From the NCBI GenBank assembly GCA_950295325.1, contig OX485804.1, positions 55,366,001 through 55,430,000 of the forward strand: 64,000 bases of DNA, read 5' to 3'. Origin of the DNA: Polytrichum commune (lineage: Eukaryota; Streptophyta; Polytrichopsida; Polytrichales; Polytrichaceae). The position numbers and the translations under genes were made by a program. Shown here one piece after another: positions 39,844-50,100 of this stretch; positions within the stretch are counted from its first letter, which is position 1; every line of letters starts with the position of its first letter. The notes below the pieces were generated by a model. It searched no databases. It was given only the letters and a program-made list of their open reading frames with translations, and was not told the origin of the DNA.

Positions 39844-40443
39844 ATTTTTGAGGCATATGTTATATGTCTCTTGATCTAGATATGTATGTAAGGGAATTAG
39901 CGCGTCCCCTCTTTTTTCAATGGTGTATCCATTTAAGTCGTGCCACGGGTATTGTCTAACGCCGCATATGCATTGTGGTGTGTGGTCGGGTTGATAGTAA
40001 CATGTTGGAACGGTGGATCTATTACTAGTTGATTGCTGGACGTGTATTTCTTGTGCGATATCTTTCGGGTTTGTGAGGATGTTGTTATATCTATCGATGA
40101 GACAGTCGAGTGAGGGGGTGTCATTACTCTTGAAAATTTTTCTGTTTATTGTCTTGGGGCTCTTATCGTAGAGTTGTTGGTATTTGGATATGGTTTTTTT
40201 GATTTGTGTGTTAGTATAATCACTCGTAATTTTTCGGGCTTTGTGTTTAGCTTCTTTTGCTATTGTGGCTAGTGTGGCGATCCATGAGTTGTATTCTAGT
40301 GAGGGATCGGGTGGTGGGGGTAAAGTAGTGTGGGAGTGGTTGATTAATTCGTGAGTGACAATAGGATGGGTGCGCCAATTCGGGTTGTTTTTTATGATAT
40401 ATATTATCTTACGGATTAGGTGGTAGGTCGATAGGTTTAGTTT

Positions 40444-41859
40444 CTAGTGTTTTTGGGATTTCTTTGGTAGGTATCCTCCTTGTTTAGTGATATGGTTTAG
40501 GAGTATGGATATTGGTGGGACGCTACATGTTTCGAGGACGGTGGTAGTGATGTTGTCAGTGAGTGTGTCAAATGAGTTGTAAGCTAGTTGCCATTGTTCG
40601 CTTGTCAATTGGTTATTTTGTAAGAGTTGTGTAAGTTCGTTTATTTGGTTGGAGTTTCTTTCAAAATATTTTGTGTGGAATTCGTCGAGGTTCTCTTTTG
40701 GTATGGGGTTGAGTATCCTAGGTGGGGGTTCGGAAGTTGTAAGTGGGTCTTTGGCAATGAGTATGTGTGGGGGGATTTGTAAATGTATGGGAAGGTGGTC
40801 GGAATTTAATTTAATATTTTGGTTTGTAGTGGAGGTGTATTGGTTGTTGTTGGGGGTTTTGATGAAGAAGCCGTCAATTAAACTATTTTGTGTGTAGTTG
40901 TGTTCTCCTTGTCTTGAGAATGTGGTATTTGTGGAGATGTAGGATAATTCTAGGCCGGTTGTGAATGAGCGCCACATATGATCCTCCGGTTGTGGAGGTG
41001 TTGTTTGTAGGTCGTTTTGCCTTCCAATTAGGGCGATGTCCCTATTAAAGTCGCCACATAATATGTATGTGTGATTAGGGTGTAGGCGTATTTGATTAGT
41101 TATGGTATCTTGTATGATAGGGATGAGAGGTATGAGAGGTATGTCTTCCTCATGTGAGGGCATGTACATATTGATTAAAAGCCAAGGTTGTAAGGGTTGG
41201 TTTGCTATGCGGGTTATTTGAAGGAACGGAGATATCTCTGCGGGTGTAGGGATTTTGGCAAGGTTACTTGAGAATGCATGTTTTTTGTGGACTAGTAGTA
41301 GTAAGCCACCTCTATAACCTATGTAGGTCATTCTTTGGCGTGTGACCCGTGTGATGGTGTGCGTGTTATTAAAGAAAAGTTTGTAATATGGGAATAATCT
41401 TTGGATATGCTTTGTGGATTTAGTGGCGGATAGTTTAGTTTCTTGTATGGTGATAATGGAGGGGGGTTTTGGGGGGTTTGTAATTAAGTCTTGTAGGCAT
41501 GGCATGGCGGTGTTAAGAGATGAGGCATTCCATGTTATAGCATATGTTTCTTGACTTGTTAGTGGGATTGGTTTATTTGGGGATGATGGGTTTTGTATCG
41601 GTGGGGGGTTAGAATGTATGTATTCATTTATGGGTTCGTTATATCTTAATGCTTCTATGAGGAGTTGCCTTGGTAGATATGGGAATACTTCACTTATGTT
41701 TTGGATGTTAAGTGTATTGGGGTTGAGGTGTATATAGTCATATAGTTTTTTGTGTATTGTGTTGGGAGGGGTGATAATGTCTTTGTATATGTTATGAAAT
41801 TGTATGTATGGATGCGGGGTGTCTATGTGTCTTTCTGGGGGATTGGGAAGTGTTGTCAT
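40444..41859 (-). CDS. LINE APE-type endonuclease
   Basis: The 471-codon frame encodes an exonuclease/endonuclease/phosphatase domain at about residues 105-350. It shows TWNASSL, IITIQETKLS (metal-binding Glu), LLINMYMPS, ILCGDFNRDI, SLIDGFFI and LNSDHLPIHL with the catalytic SDH. The nuclease nicks target DNA to prime reverse transcription. All key residues are present. It is preceded by the 2A-bearing region and followed by RT. Confidence 0.9.
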   Translation of the reverse strand: MTTLPNPPERHIDTPHPYIQFHNIYKDIITPPNTIHKKLYDYIHLNPNTLNIQNISEVFPYLPRQLLIEALRYNEPINEYIHSNPPPIQNPSSPNKPIPLTSQETYAITWNASSLNTAMPCLQDLITNPPKPPSIITIQETKLSATKSTKHIQRLFPYYKLFFNNTHTITRVTRQRMTYIGYRGGLLLLVHKKHAFSSNLAKIPTPAEISPFLQITRIANQPLQPWLLINMYMPSHEEDIPLIPLIPIIQDTITNQIRLHPNHTYILCGDFNRDIALIGRQNDLQTTPPQPEDHMWRSFTTGLELSYISTNTTFSRQGEHNYTQNSLIDGFFIKTPNNNQYTSTTNQNIKLNSDHLPIHLQIPPHILIAKDPLTTSEPPPRILNPIPKENLDEFHTKYFERNSNQINELTQLLQNNQLTSEQWQLAYNSFDTLTDNITTTVLETCSVPPISILLNHITKQGGYLPKKSQKH

Positions 41860-41935
41860 TTTGTCTAGTAGCTGTGATGTCCAGTCTTGTGGAGGTGGTT
41901 GTTGTAGATATGTGTTGCATATGTCCGTTGAGGGG

Positions 41936-43071
41936 CTAATCGTTACAACTAATGCGTAGATGATTCGTGGGGGGGGGGGGGTGATCTATGTGTTGTTGTA
42001 TGTAATTGTGTAGGTGTGGGAGTGAAAGTATTGTTTGTGCATGTAAGTGTTGTGTGGCTTGAAAAAAAGGTTGGAATGTTTTGGCTAGATGTTGGTATTC
42101 GGGTTGAAATTTGATCGTACTTGGTAGGAAGTATGTATTTTGTCGCCTTTTGTGGGCGGTGGGGTGTGTTCGTGTGAGGTTAGGCATAGGGCCTGGATTA
42201 GGGTGGATATCACCACATTGAAGTATAAGTAGTTGTTGTTGAGTGTGGGGTTTGAATATGATGTTTAATTGTGGTTTCTTATTGGATATGTGTGTAACGG
42301 GTTTAGGTTGGTTCGTGTGTAGTGGGGAAAAGTTTGGTGGTGTATTCATGTTGCTTGTGTCTTTGGATGTATTTGGAGTATTGCTAGGTTGTAAAAGGTT
42401 AAGGGTATGGTTTGGGGGTATAGGTGTATGTTGGTTAAGGTATTGTTCAAATAGATTTTTAAAGTGTGCGTAGAGGATGAGTATGTTGTGTGTGAGGGAT
42501 TGTTTTTTTTGTTTTGGGTGTATTCTATTGTATGGTTGTTAGGGATGTGTATTTGAGGGCCCGGGTTCGTTTGGATATCGCCTCCTAAGAGGATGATTAT
42601 AGAGTTGTTCCATACGTAGTATTGGAAGGCTTTGCTTTTGGGGTTTTTTAGATTTATGTGGGTTATGTATCGGAAGTTGCCTATATATGTTGTGGTGATG
42701 AGGGGTGGAATTAGAATTTTGGGTTGTTCTAGTGGTAAGGGTGGGGAGTTGTTTATTGTGTTGTACATGTTGTTAGGGGGGTTTTGATGGGAGGTGATGG
42801 AGGCTTTGTGGTGTGAGTGAGTTATGCTATTTGGGCGTATTGTTACATTTGGTGTGTAATGTGAAGTTGTGAGGTTGTAATGGCCATATGTGATTGATAT
42901 AATGCATGTAGCAATGAAAGTGGTGGAAATGTTTTGGGTGTATGTGCCCTTTTTATTTATAAGTAGGAGAATACATAGAATATGTGTGAGTATCGTCCAT
43001 GTATGTACTAATGGTGTGCTATTCATGGGGGTGGTTTGGGCCTTTGTGGTAGCTTGATGGGGGATTCCCAT
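41936..43071 (-). CDS. LINE N-terminal region with two 2A-type motifs
   Basis: Two overlapping frames (43071-42346 and 42349-41936) encode Thr/Asn/His-rich sequence. Each holds a D-I-x-x-N-P-G-P motif preceded by a leucine-rich stretch: GDIQTNPGP at 42556-42582 and GDIHPNPGP at 42188-42214. 2A peptides release the upstream product without a stop codon, so the region may yield two or three separate proteins ahead of the endonuclease. A frame change between the two frames and a G run at about 41969-41980 may reflect decay. Confidence 0.7.
42188..42214 (-). other. 2A-type motif, second
   Basis: GDIHPNPGP after LLILQC. It matches the core D-[VI]-x-x-N-P-G-P. Confidence 0.8.
42556..42582 (-). other. 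2A-type motif, first
   Basis: GDIQTNPGP after IIILLG. It is the counterpart of GDIQPNPGP at 8282-8308 in the older copy, or of the second motif. Two motifs 368 bp apart in one LINE are unusual. Confidence 0.8.
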
Positions 43072-43232
43072 AGTGGGTGTTGTGGAAGCCCGGGGGTGCT
43101 AGATGATCGGCGTTGGTGATGTCCATGGAGGTGCTTGGTGCGGAGGGGAGGCGTGCAACATTGGTGTTGGGGGGGGTCCGGCAAGGTGGCGGCGAGCGTT
43201 TGCATTATGTTGTGAATGCGGTGATTCGATTG

Positions 43233-44159
43233 TTAAAACTCCATGGCCATGGCGCTCATGATGCTATGGATGTTAGTTGCATGGGTCTTGAGCGTGTCGG
43301 TGGAGGCCTCAATACGCATGTCCGTATTGAGGTTAATATTGTGGGTAAGGGTGGTAAGCTTGTCGTCCATGGACTCGGTAAGTTCCTTTAAGGCTTTGGT
43401 GAAGAGCTTTTCGGATACAAGTGGGGAAGAGGCGGCGGTGTTGTGCATCGCTTGGACTTTTTGGGCTATGACCTCCCGGACGGGTGCGTGAGCGAGTCTA
43501 ATGGCGGTCAGGTTAGGTTCGGTACCATCGATGCTTCCTTTGTGTGGGACAAAATCCACCCGCCTTCCAAGTATGTACGTGGACTTATTGCTCCATTCCG
43601 TGTACACTGCCGCATTGAGGCATTGGATATGGCACCGCCCGGATTGGCGATCATCCCCTTGGTTGGTTTGGTAACCAAATGTGATTCCGGTGACGTTTTC
43701 CGCTCCAAAAAGTCACTTGAGGGATTTGGTAATTGCGGATTGAGATTCACGTTGGGGTAGATTACTCGCAACGAGGGTGGTGCTAATCTTAAGCTCCGAA
43801 GGGTTGCCCACGGCCTTGTCTTTGGTGAGGCTTACTTTGAGTTGCTCCGAATGGTAAGTAATGCCGTTGTTGAGAAGGTCGGTTTTTGTCTCTTCGGTGG
43901 TGAGCGTAATGAAGGCGAAATCGCGATCAAAGTCGGCTTTGGTGAGGGATAGGATCTCCACCTCCCGTCCATCATAGTAAAAGTCGCGCATGAGAGTTTG
44001 AAGAATGTCGACGGCCGAGTTATTTCGAAGGGCTTCACCTTTGAGGTGGAGTCGCATGTTTTTTGCTTTGGTGACTAGCTCAAAACCTTTCTCCACCTTA
44101 CCAATAATGGTTTCGCCGTCACCCATTGTCATGACGAATGCTCTCTCTCCTCTAAGCAA
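43233..44159 (-). CDS. LINE small ORF(s), unknown nucleic-acid-binding-type fold
   Basis: The frames at 44159-43713 and 43607-43233 follow ORF1 directly. The first, with FAFITLTTEETKTDLLNNG, has the mixed alpha/beta texture of the RNA-binding domain of many LINE ORF1 proteins. The second, with YTEWSNKSTYILGRRVDFVPHKG, ends in a helical coiled-coil-like tail. Both have clear counterparts in the older copy (about 6585-7454), so both are coding in origin. They share a frame but a stop and intervening frame change separate them here. Neither has an assigned function. Confidence 0.55.
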
Positions 44160-47100
44160 GGCTTAGTCCGTCGCGCATCGGGTTTTGGAGGTGTAGCTTG
44201 ATGAAGCCGGCCCAGTTCCGCGTGACCGTATTGATGCCGATGTCTATGAGGTTGGTGTAGGCGGTGCCGAGTGGCATGTTCATGAGGCGGAGCCTGTCTA
44301 TACATGCGGTCTTGACCTCCTTGCGGTTAAGCGTCTTGTAGTCGCCGTCAAAGCGTATGGTCACATGGAAGCCGTCGGTGAGGCCCGTATTGGGGGAGGT
44401 CGTCTCGTACATAGGGATTTGTGTGAAATGTAAGTGTTGCCCAGGCACCGCATCCGGTCTCTCGATGGGGAAGAGAGTTTGCTTGGTTCTAGGAAACGCT
44501 CTTCGAAGTGATCGGAACTCACGTACTTCACTTGCGGGAGTGCCCATGTTCGTAAATTCCTCATCCGTGCGCTTTTCCACTAGTAACTTCTTACCAAGTT
44601 GTATGGATAGCGCTTCATGCATGTGGAATCCTAACCACATTTGTCCGAGCATGTCGATGCCTAGGGTGGCGGCACGTTTGGACCTTGAGCTGGATGGTGT
44701 TGATGTGGGCTGGCGTGGGATTGTGGATGTTGCCGTGAAGTCGTCGGCTTTCCTTCTCTTGGTATTTTGGCTCTCCGATGTATTGTCAATTCGTGGGTGG
44801 CGGTGTTGGAGCATTTGTGGTGTGCTCTCGACGATGCGGGCGGATTTTGGTGACGTGGCTTGTGGGACTTGGATTAAGTGACGCTCCAAAGACACTTGGA
44901 TGAAGCTCCCGCCATGCTCTGGGGACACATTCTCGAGTTGGGCGTCCATGTCTAAATCTTCGTCGGCATCGAGCGGATGTTGAGAGCTCCGTTGATGTGA
45001 GGTGGATGTGTGCGGCGGTTGAGCTTGGATTTGTTGTCGGAATGCCGTGTATTGGTCATCCATCCCAGTTGGCGGCTGTAAATGATGAGAGGTGATGTCG
45101 TCCCGTATGCTTGGTGTCGAGGGCGGCCTAGCTCCTATGTAGAGAGTTCCGTCGTTGGTGTTGAGTGCCTGTGTGGCGTTGGTGTGGGGTGACTGTTGTG
45201 TGTCTTGGGTGGCTTTCGGTTGAGAGGGTCGGCCTGGCTGGCTTGGGGCAGTGTGTTGTGTCTGGACTGTCGATGTGTGTGTGCTGTAGTTTACAATGTG
45301 TTGTCTGAGTCTCTGATTGGGCATGCAAGAATGATAATGTGGGGAGAAGGAAGGTTTGCTTACCGTGATGTTGCGGATTGTGCTGCAAGAGGCGTGATGG
45401 TTGGCGTCTGTGGTAGACTTACTGACAGGCGGTGTGGATTGTGCAGGTTGGTGGTTGTGGCCGGGAGACAGCGTGGGGGCAGAGTCTGCGGTGTAGTGGA
45501 GAGGGCAGGACGCTGGCGTCGGAGCTGGAGCAGTGATAGGATGCTGGAGCCGACCCGGGCGGGAGGAGCTGGGCGATCTGGGTGGCGGTGATTGCTGTAA
45601 TAATCTGTTGTGTGTGGATTGTTCTGTGAGGTGCTGCGCTACTCCAGATGAGGGCCGAGTTTGTGGGTTGCCGCGTCTGTAAGATTTGGTGTCTATGTCG
45701 CTGTCGGGGAGGAGAAGAGTTGTGAAGATCCTAGGAATTGAGCAGAGGGGAATTGGTGCGAATGCGGGGATTGAGGGTGACCGAGAGAAGGGAGTGGAGG
45801 GTGTCGGATAGAAGGGGGTGGGGGGTAGGGGAATAGGTGTGAAGATCCTGTGAATTGAGCAGGGGGGAGTGGATGTGAGTGCGGGGAGTGAGGGTGTCGG
45901 ATAGAGGGGAGTGGAGGGTGGGTGAATGTGCGCTAAGGGGCAGGGCTGAGCTGGATTAAATAGTTTGAGGCGAAGGCAAGATTGGGTGGTGCTGTGAGGA
46001 TGATTGTGGGAATTAGCAGGTTTTGGGCAGGTTGTAGTATTATTTCGGTGTTCCGTGTGTGATGGGCGGTGTCCCGGATGTGTTTGATGCGCCGTGCTTG
46101 GAAGGCGGTGCTCTGGAGTGGCATTGATGTTGTGTGCGTCATGGGTTGGGGGAGTGTTGTGGGGAGATCGTGATTGTTGGTGTAGCGGTGTGCGGTGCTC
46201 TGGAGTTTCTATTGTCATGTGGGCAGTGTGGGTTGTTTGCGTGTTGCAGGGGGGGCGTGTTTTGGGGTGTCGCGGTGTGCGGTGCACTGGAGTTTCTATT
46301 GTTGTGTCTGCGGTGTGGGTTGTGGGTGGGTTGCAGGTGGAGTTTCTATTATGGTAAGCTGTGTGGGTGGTGGTGTGGAGATGGTGGCGTTGGTGCGGCG
46401 GTGCTTTGAAGCAGTGTGTTTGGAGTTTTCCGTAGGTGAGAGGTTCCGCAGTTGGAGTTCCGTGGTGGCATCGAGTCCGGGGGTCTCGTCTGGGTGCGGT
46501 GAGGAGCTTGCAGGGCTCTGAGAGAGCGAGAGGGGTGGATATTGGGAGTGGAAGGCTGAGTGTATGGATGTGGAGGGCGGGAGATGGAGGGGGAGGGTGG
46601 TATGAGTAGTGTGGGGTGAGAAGAGAGAGATGAGTGATGTTAGGTGTGTTGGTGGGTCTGTTATGTAGTGTTGTGTACATTCTAATGTAGGAATCTGTGT
46701 GTGCAGGTCCTCCGACGGTGTGTGTTGTGTGAGTTGTCTGTTGGCTGTTGGTGGGTGTGTGTGGCTTGTGGTGTGAGCAGGCGATGGGAGTGCCGGTGTG
46801 GGGTCGGGGTTTGTGGGGTGAAGCTGCTTTGAACAAGGTTCTTCGGTGGCGACCCCGGCCTGGTGGCTTCTGAGGTAAGGAAAGGGTTGTTTGGGGCGGC
46901 GTGTCGAGTTGGGTTGGGGGTGTTGTCACGGTATGCGGCGTCGACGGCCGCACCTTATCCGTTGGGTTTCATCCATCTAGATTTGGATGGATGAATCTAG
47001 ATGTGGAGAGGAAGGCTCCTAAGTGAGGAGCCTCCTCCTTGGCTTGGCATTCTTGCCAAGTCAAGTCTTGTGAGTTAGTGTGTGGGGAGAGCTTGTGTGA

Positions 47101-50100
47101 GGTGTAGATTGCATGATTTTGCAATAAATCTTGAGTTCTTCTCCCCCTATTTACACTCTTGGATTCTCCCTTGGTGGAGTGAGAGATAGCTTGACTAATT
47201 GTGTGCATTTAAAGAGAGATTTAGAGTTATTGTGAGTGTTCTACTCTCTTCCTTCTCACTTGGCAAGAATGTGCTTGATTTCTTCTCTTTTCTTCAAATC
47301 TTGAGCTCCAACACTCAAGAAAGAGTGTGAGGACAAGTGGTTGCGAAATTTTGGAGCGGAGGAAGACAAACATTGCGGATTCGCGGAGAAACAAGGAGGA
47401 AAAATGTGTGCTTATGACGTGTTCACATCATTTTAAATTGTGGTGAGAATTTTTTGAATTTCCCACGGAATTTTGTACCATTTGGTTGCTCACAAGCATG
47501 AATTTGTGAAGTGGGAAGTGTACAAGCATTTGTGATCTTCAAATGGATCAATTTTTTTCTCAAAAAAAAAAAAAAACAAATTTAAGTGAAGAAGAGGGAG
47601 GCGGCGTGCCTCCCTCCACTGCCTGCTGTTCTGCTGATGGTCTGGTCGGCAGCTGGTCTGCTGTCTGCAGCGGCTGTCCGCGGTTGCCTGCGGCGGCCCG
47701 CTGCCCGACCCGCTGCCTGGCTGCTTGGCTGCCCGGGTATCGGGGAGACTGTTGGGCATAAACGGTCTACGACCTGGCTGCCTCCCTGTCAGCCAGGTAA
47801 CGGGAAGATTTTGGAGCATAACCAATTGAGAACCGGTTAGTCCTTGGTACAGGAAGCGGGAAGGTTTTTAAAACATAACCGGTTGGGACCTTAGTTTTTG
47901 CAAGCCCAATCGGTTGAGACCTTAGTGTTTGTAAGTCCAACCGGTTGTGTATTTTATTTTATTTTTGTTTTAATTGATCAATGCGTTAATGAATTAAAAG
48001 CGGACTTAATTAAATTAAATTAAATTAATTAATTAATTTTGTGTTTTCCTTCAACTTCTCATTTTTCTTTTCTCTCTAAGAGGTCAATTTCTTGTTTTCA
48101 TTAATCATGAACACAAGATAAAACCAAATTTCTTATAAAATATTAAGGTGCTTGGGATTGTTTTTAGGGATCGTGTTGCACGAAATTTCTGAGTGTCATT
48201 GGAAATTGGGTGGCATATGGAATTCCGTTCGGCCTAAAATAAATTATTATTAGGGTCGAATTGTGTTTGTCAACACATATTCCCGGCATTCTTGTGAGGA
48301 GGGATTCTTAGGTTGTAGTGGGAAGATGAGAGATGTGCATAGGTAGCATTTCATTTTCTTAAGCAACAGGGGCTCTTCATTTTGACCACCAACCGCAGGC
48401 GGGTGCCGGTTGGTCGCAGTCGCTTTCAATTTCTGCTTAACTGTTGTTTGGGGAAGAGGATCCAATGCTGAAAATTGCATTGTTTTCTGTCTTTTGTTTT
48501 GGTACCTTCCCCCGTGGCGGGTTGTATTGCTGGCAGTTGTCGGCATTGCCCCATTTTGTGTTGTTATAGATTGTGATAGGGTACTGTAGAGGTGAGGTCG
48601 GATTAATGACCGACGGGACCTTTGTTTGTGCACCAAGTGGGCGGTGCTTGTTTTCACTTGTGGTGAGGCTGGGTTAATGATCAGCAGACCATAAGTTTTG
48701 GTGGTGGTTGCAGGTGCAAGTTGCCTTTGACACTTTTTCTCTTTGTACCTGGATACTAATTCATTTGGGTTGTTGATTCGCTGACCATCCCATTGTGGGT
48801 TTATGGTTACAACTCGTACTCAACACTATCGTTCTCCATCCCCAGGAGCATCGGAAGGTCATCCCTCGGACCTCTTGGACGTTGAACCAGTAGTAGCACC
48901 CAACGAGGCTTTTCAGCCTACTTCGGCGTGGGGGACTATCACTCGGTCTCACGTCCTGTGGGTGCGAATCTTTGACGATATGGAGGAGGAGACTAGGGGA
49001 GGGATACGGGACCGGTTTTCCGGTCGAGCAGGGACCATTTCTCTGCAAGACTGGAAAATCCAGTTTCGTACGTGGATGCGAGAGAAACGCCAACGCAATA
49101 CCAATTTTAACGATTGGTATGCGTTTGAGCTTCTGCCTCAGCATTTGGAGCATAAAGCTCTCTAAACTTATGAGCAGTGGACGGAGGCTCATTGGATGGA
49201 GCTGCGCCAGGTGGAGCGGTACTGGGAGACTCGGGTTGAGTTGGTATCCGCATTGAAGGAAGGCGCAACTTCCAGTTTCATGGCCGTTCCGGATGTCAAG
49301 ACGGAGGTACCGGAGGGAGGTTATGTGGTGGATGTAGAGGGAGCTCCTCCTAGTGAGCCGAGGGCTACGGGTCCTGCTCCCACTGCGGCGAGTACGTCGA
49401 GTCCAATTCTTCCACTCTCGCGTTACGCCATGGCCACCCAAGCGGCTTTAGCCTCTTTAGGGGCTCCGCCAGATTTTGAGCCATTGCGGGCATTTGAGCT
49501 GCATCTACAGGGGGAGTACGAAGGCTTCCGTCGTGACCAGATGCAGCGGATACAAGATTTCAGACGGGAGAAGGACGATACACCTCGTACCATGTATACG
49601 AGGTTGGCGAGGTTTGCCAGAGAATCTGGAGGTGTATTCGCGGAAAGTCAGTTGGTGAAGGTGTTTTTGTCAAAGATTGACAAACGTCTCCTTGACTTGG
49701 CGCTACCCAGGATTATCATGGAGTTTGGTGGTCGAGCGACACTCGCAGAGGCATTCGCTGTGGTGGAGCAGTGTGATCGTGTATTATGTCAGCACGATGC
49801 CACTGATTTGGTGTCCTTGCTAATGGATTCTAGCAAATCCCGAAGAGTTCCGGTTGCGGCTTCGGGATTGGCGGAGGCCGAGGTAGACAAGACCATGTAT
49901 TGTTGGTCTTGTGGGCAGGCCGGCCACGCTAAGAAGGATTGTCCTTCGAAGCAAAGGCAAGCCCAGACCGTCACTACTCCGAAGCGGAAACCATTTGTTC
50001 CCGCTAAGGGCTCGGCGAAGGGGACGACGGGTAATCAGTTACCCAAGCAGTTGAAGTGTTCCCATTGTGGGCGGAACAATCACGCGGTAGAGAACTGCTT

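Noticed and set aside
42188-42582. NPGP motifs as evidence of an integrated RNA virus
   Set aside because: They lie in order with APE endonuclease, RT and RNase H of a LINE, and 2A motifs are known in non-LTR elements.
45196-46521. Plus-strand Cys/Gly/Val-rich open frames
   Set aside because: They are shadows of the Pro/Thr/His-rich LINE ORF1 on the minus strand.
46920-46924. 5-bp target duplication GTGTT
   Set aside because: The fifth base T is shared with the element's first base. Only GTGT can be counted safely, and frame restoration is the same either way.
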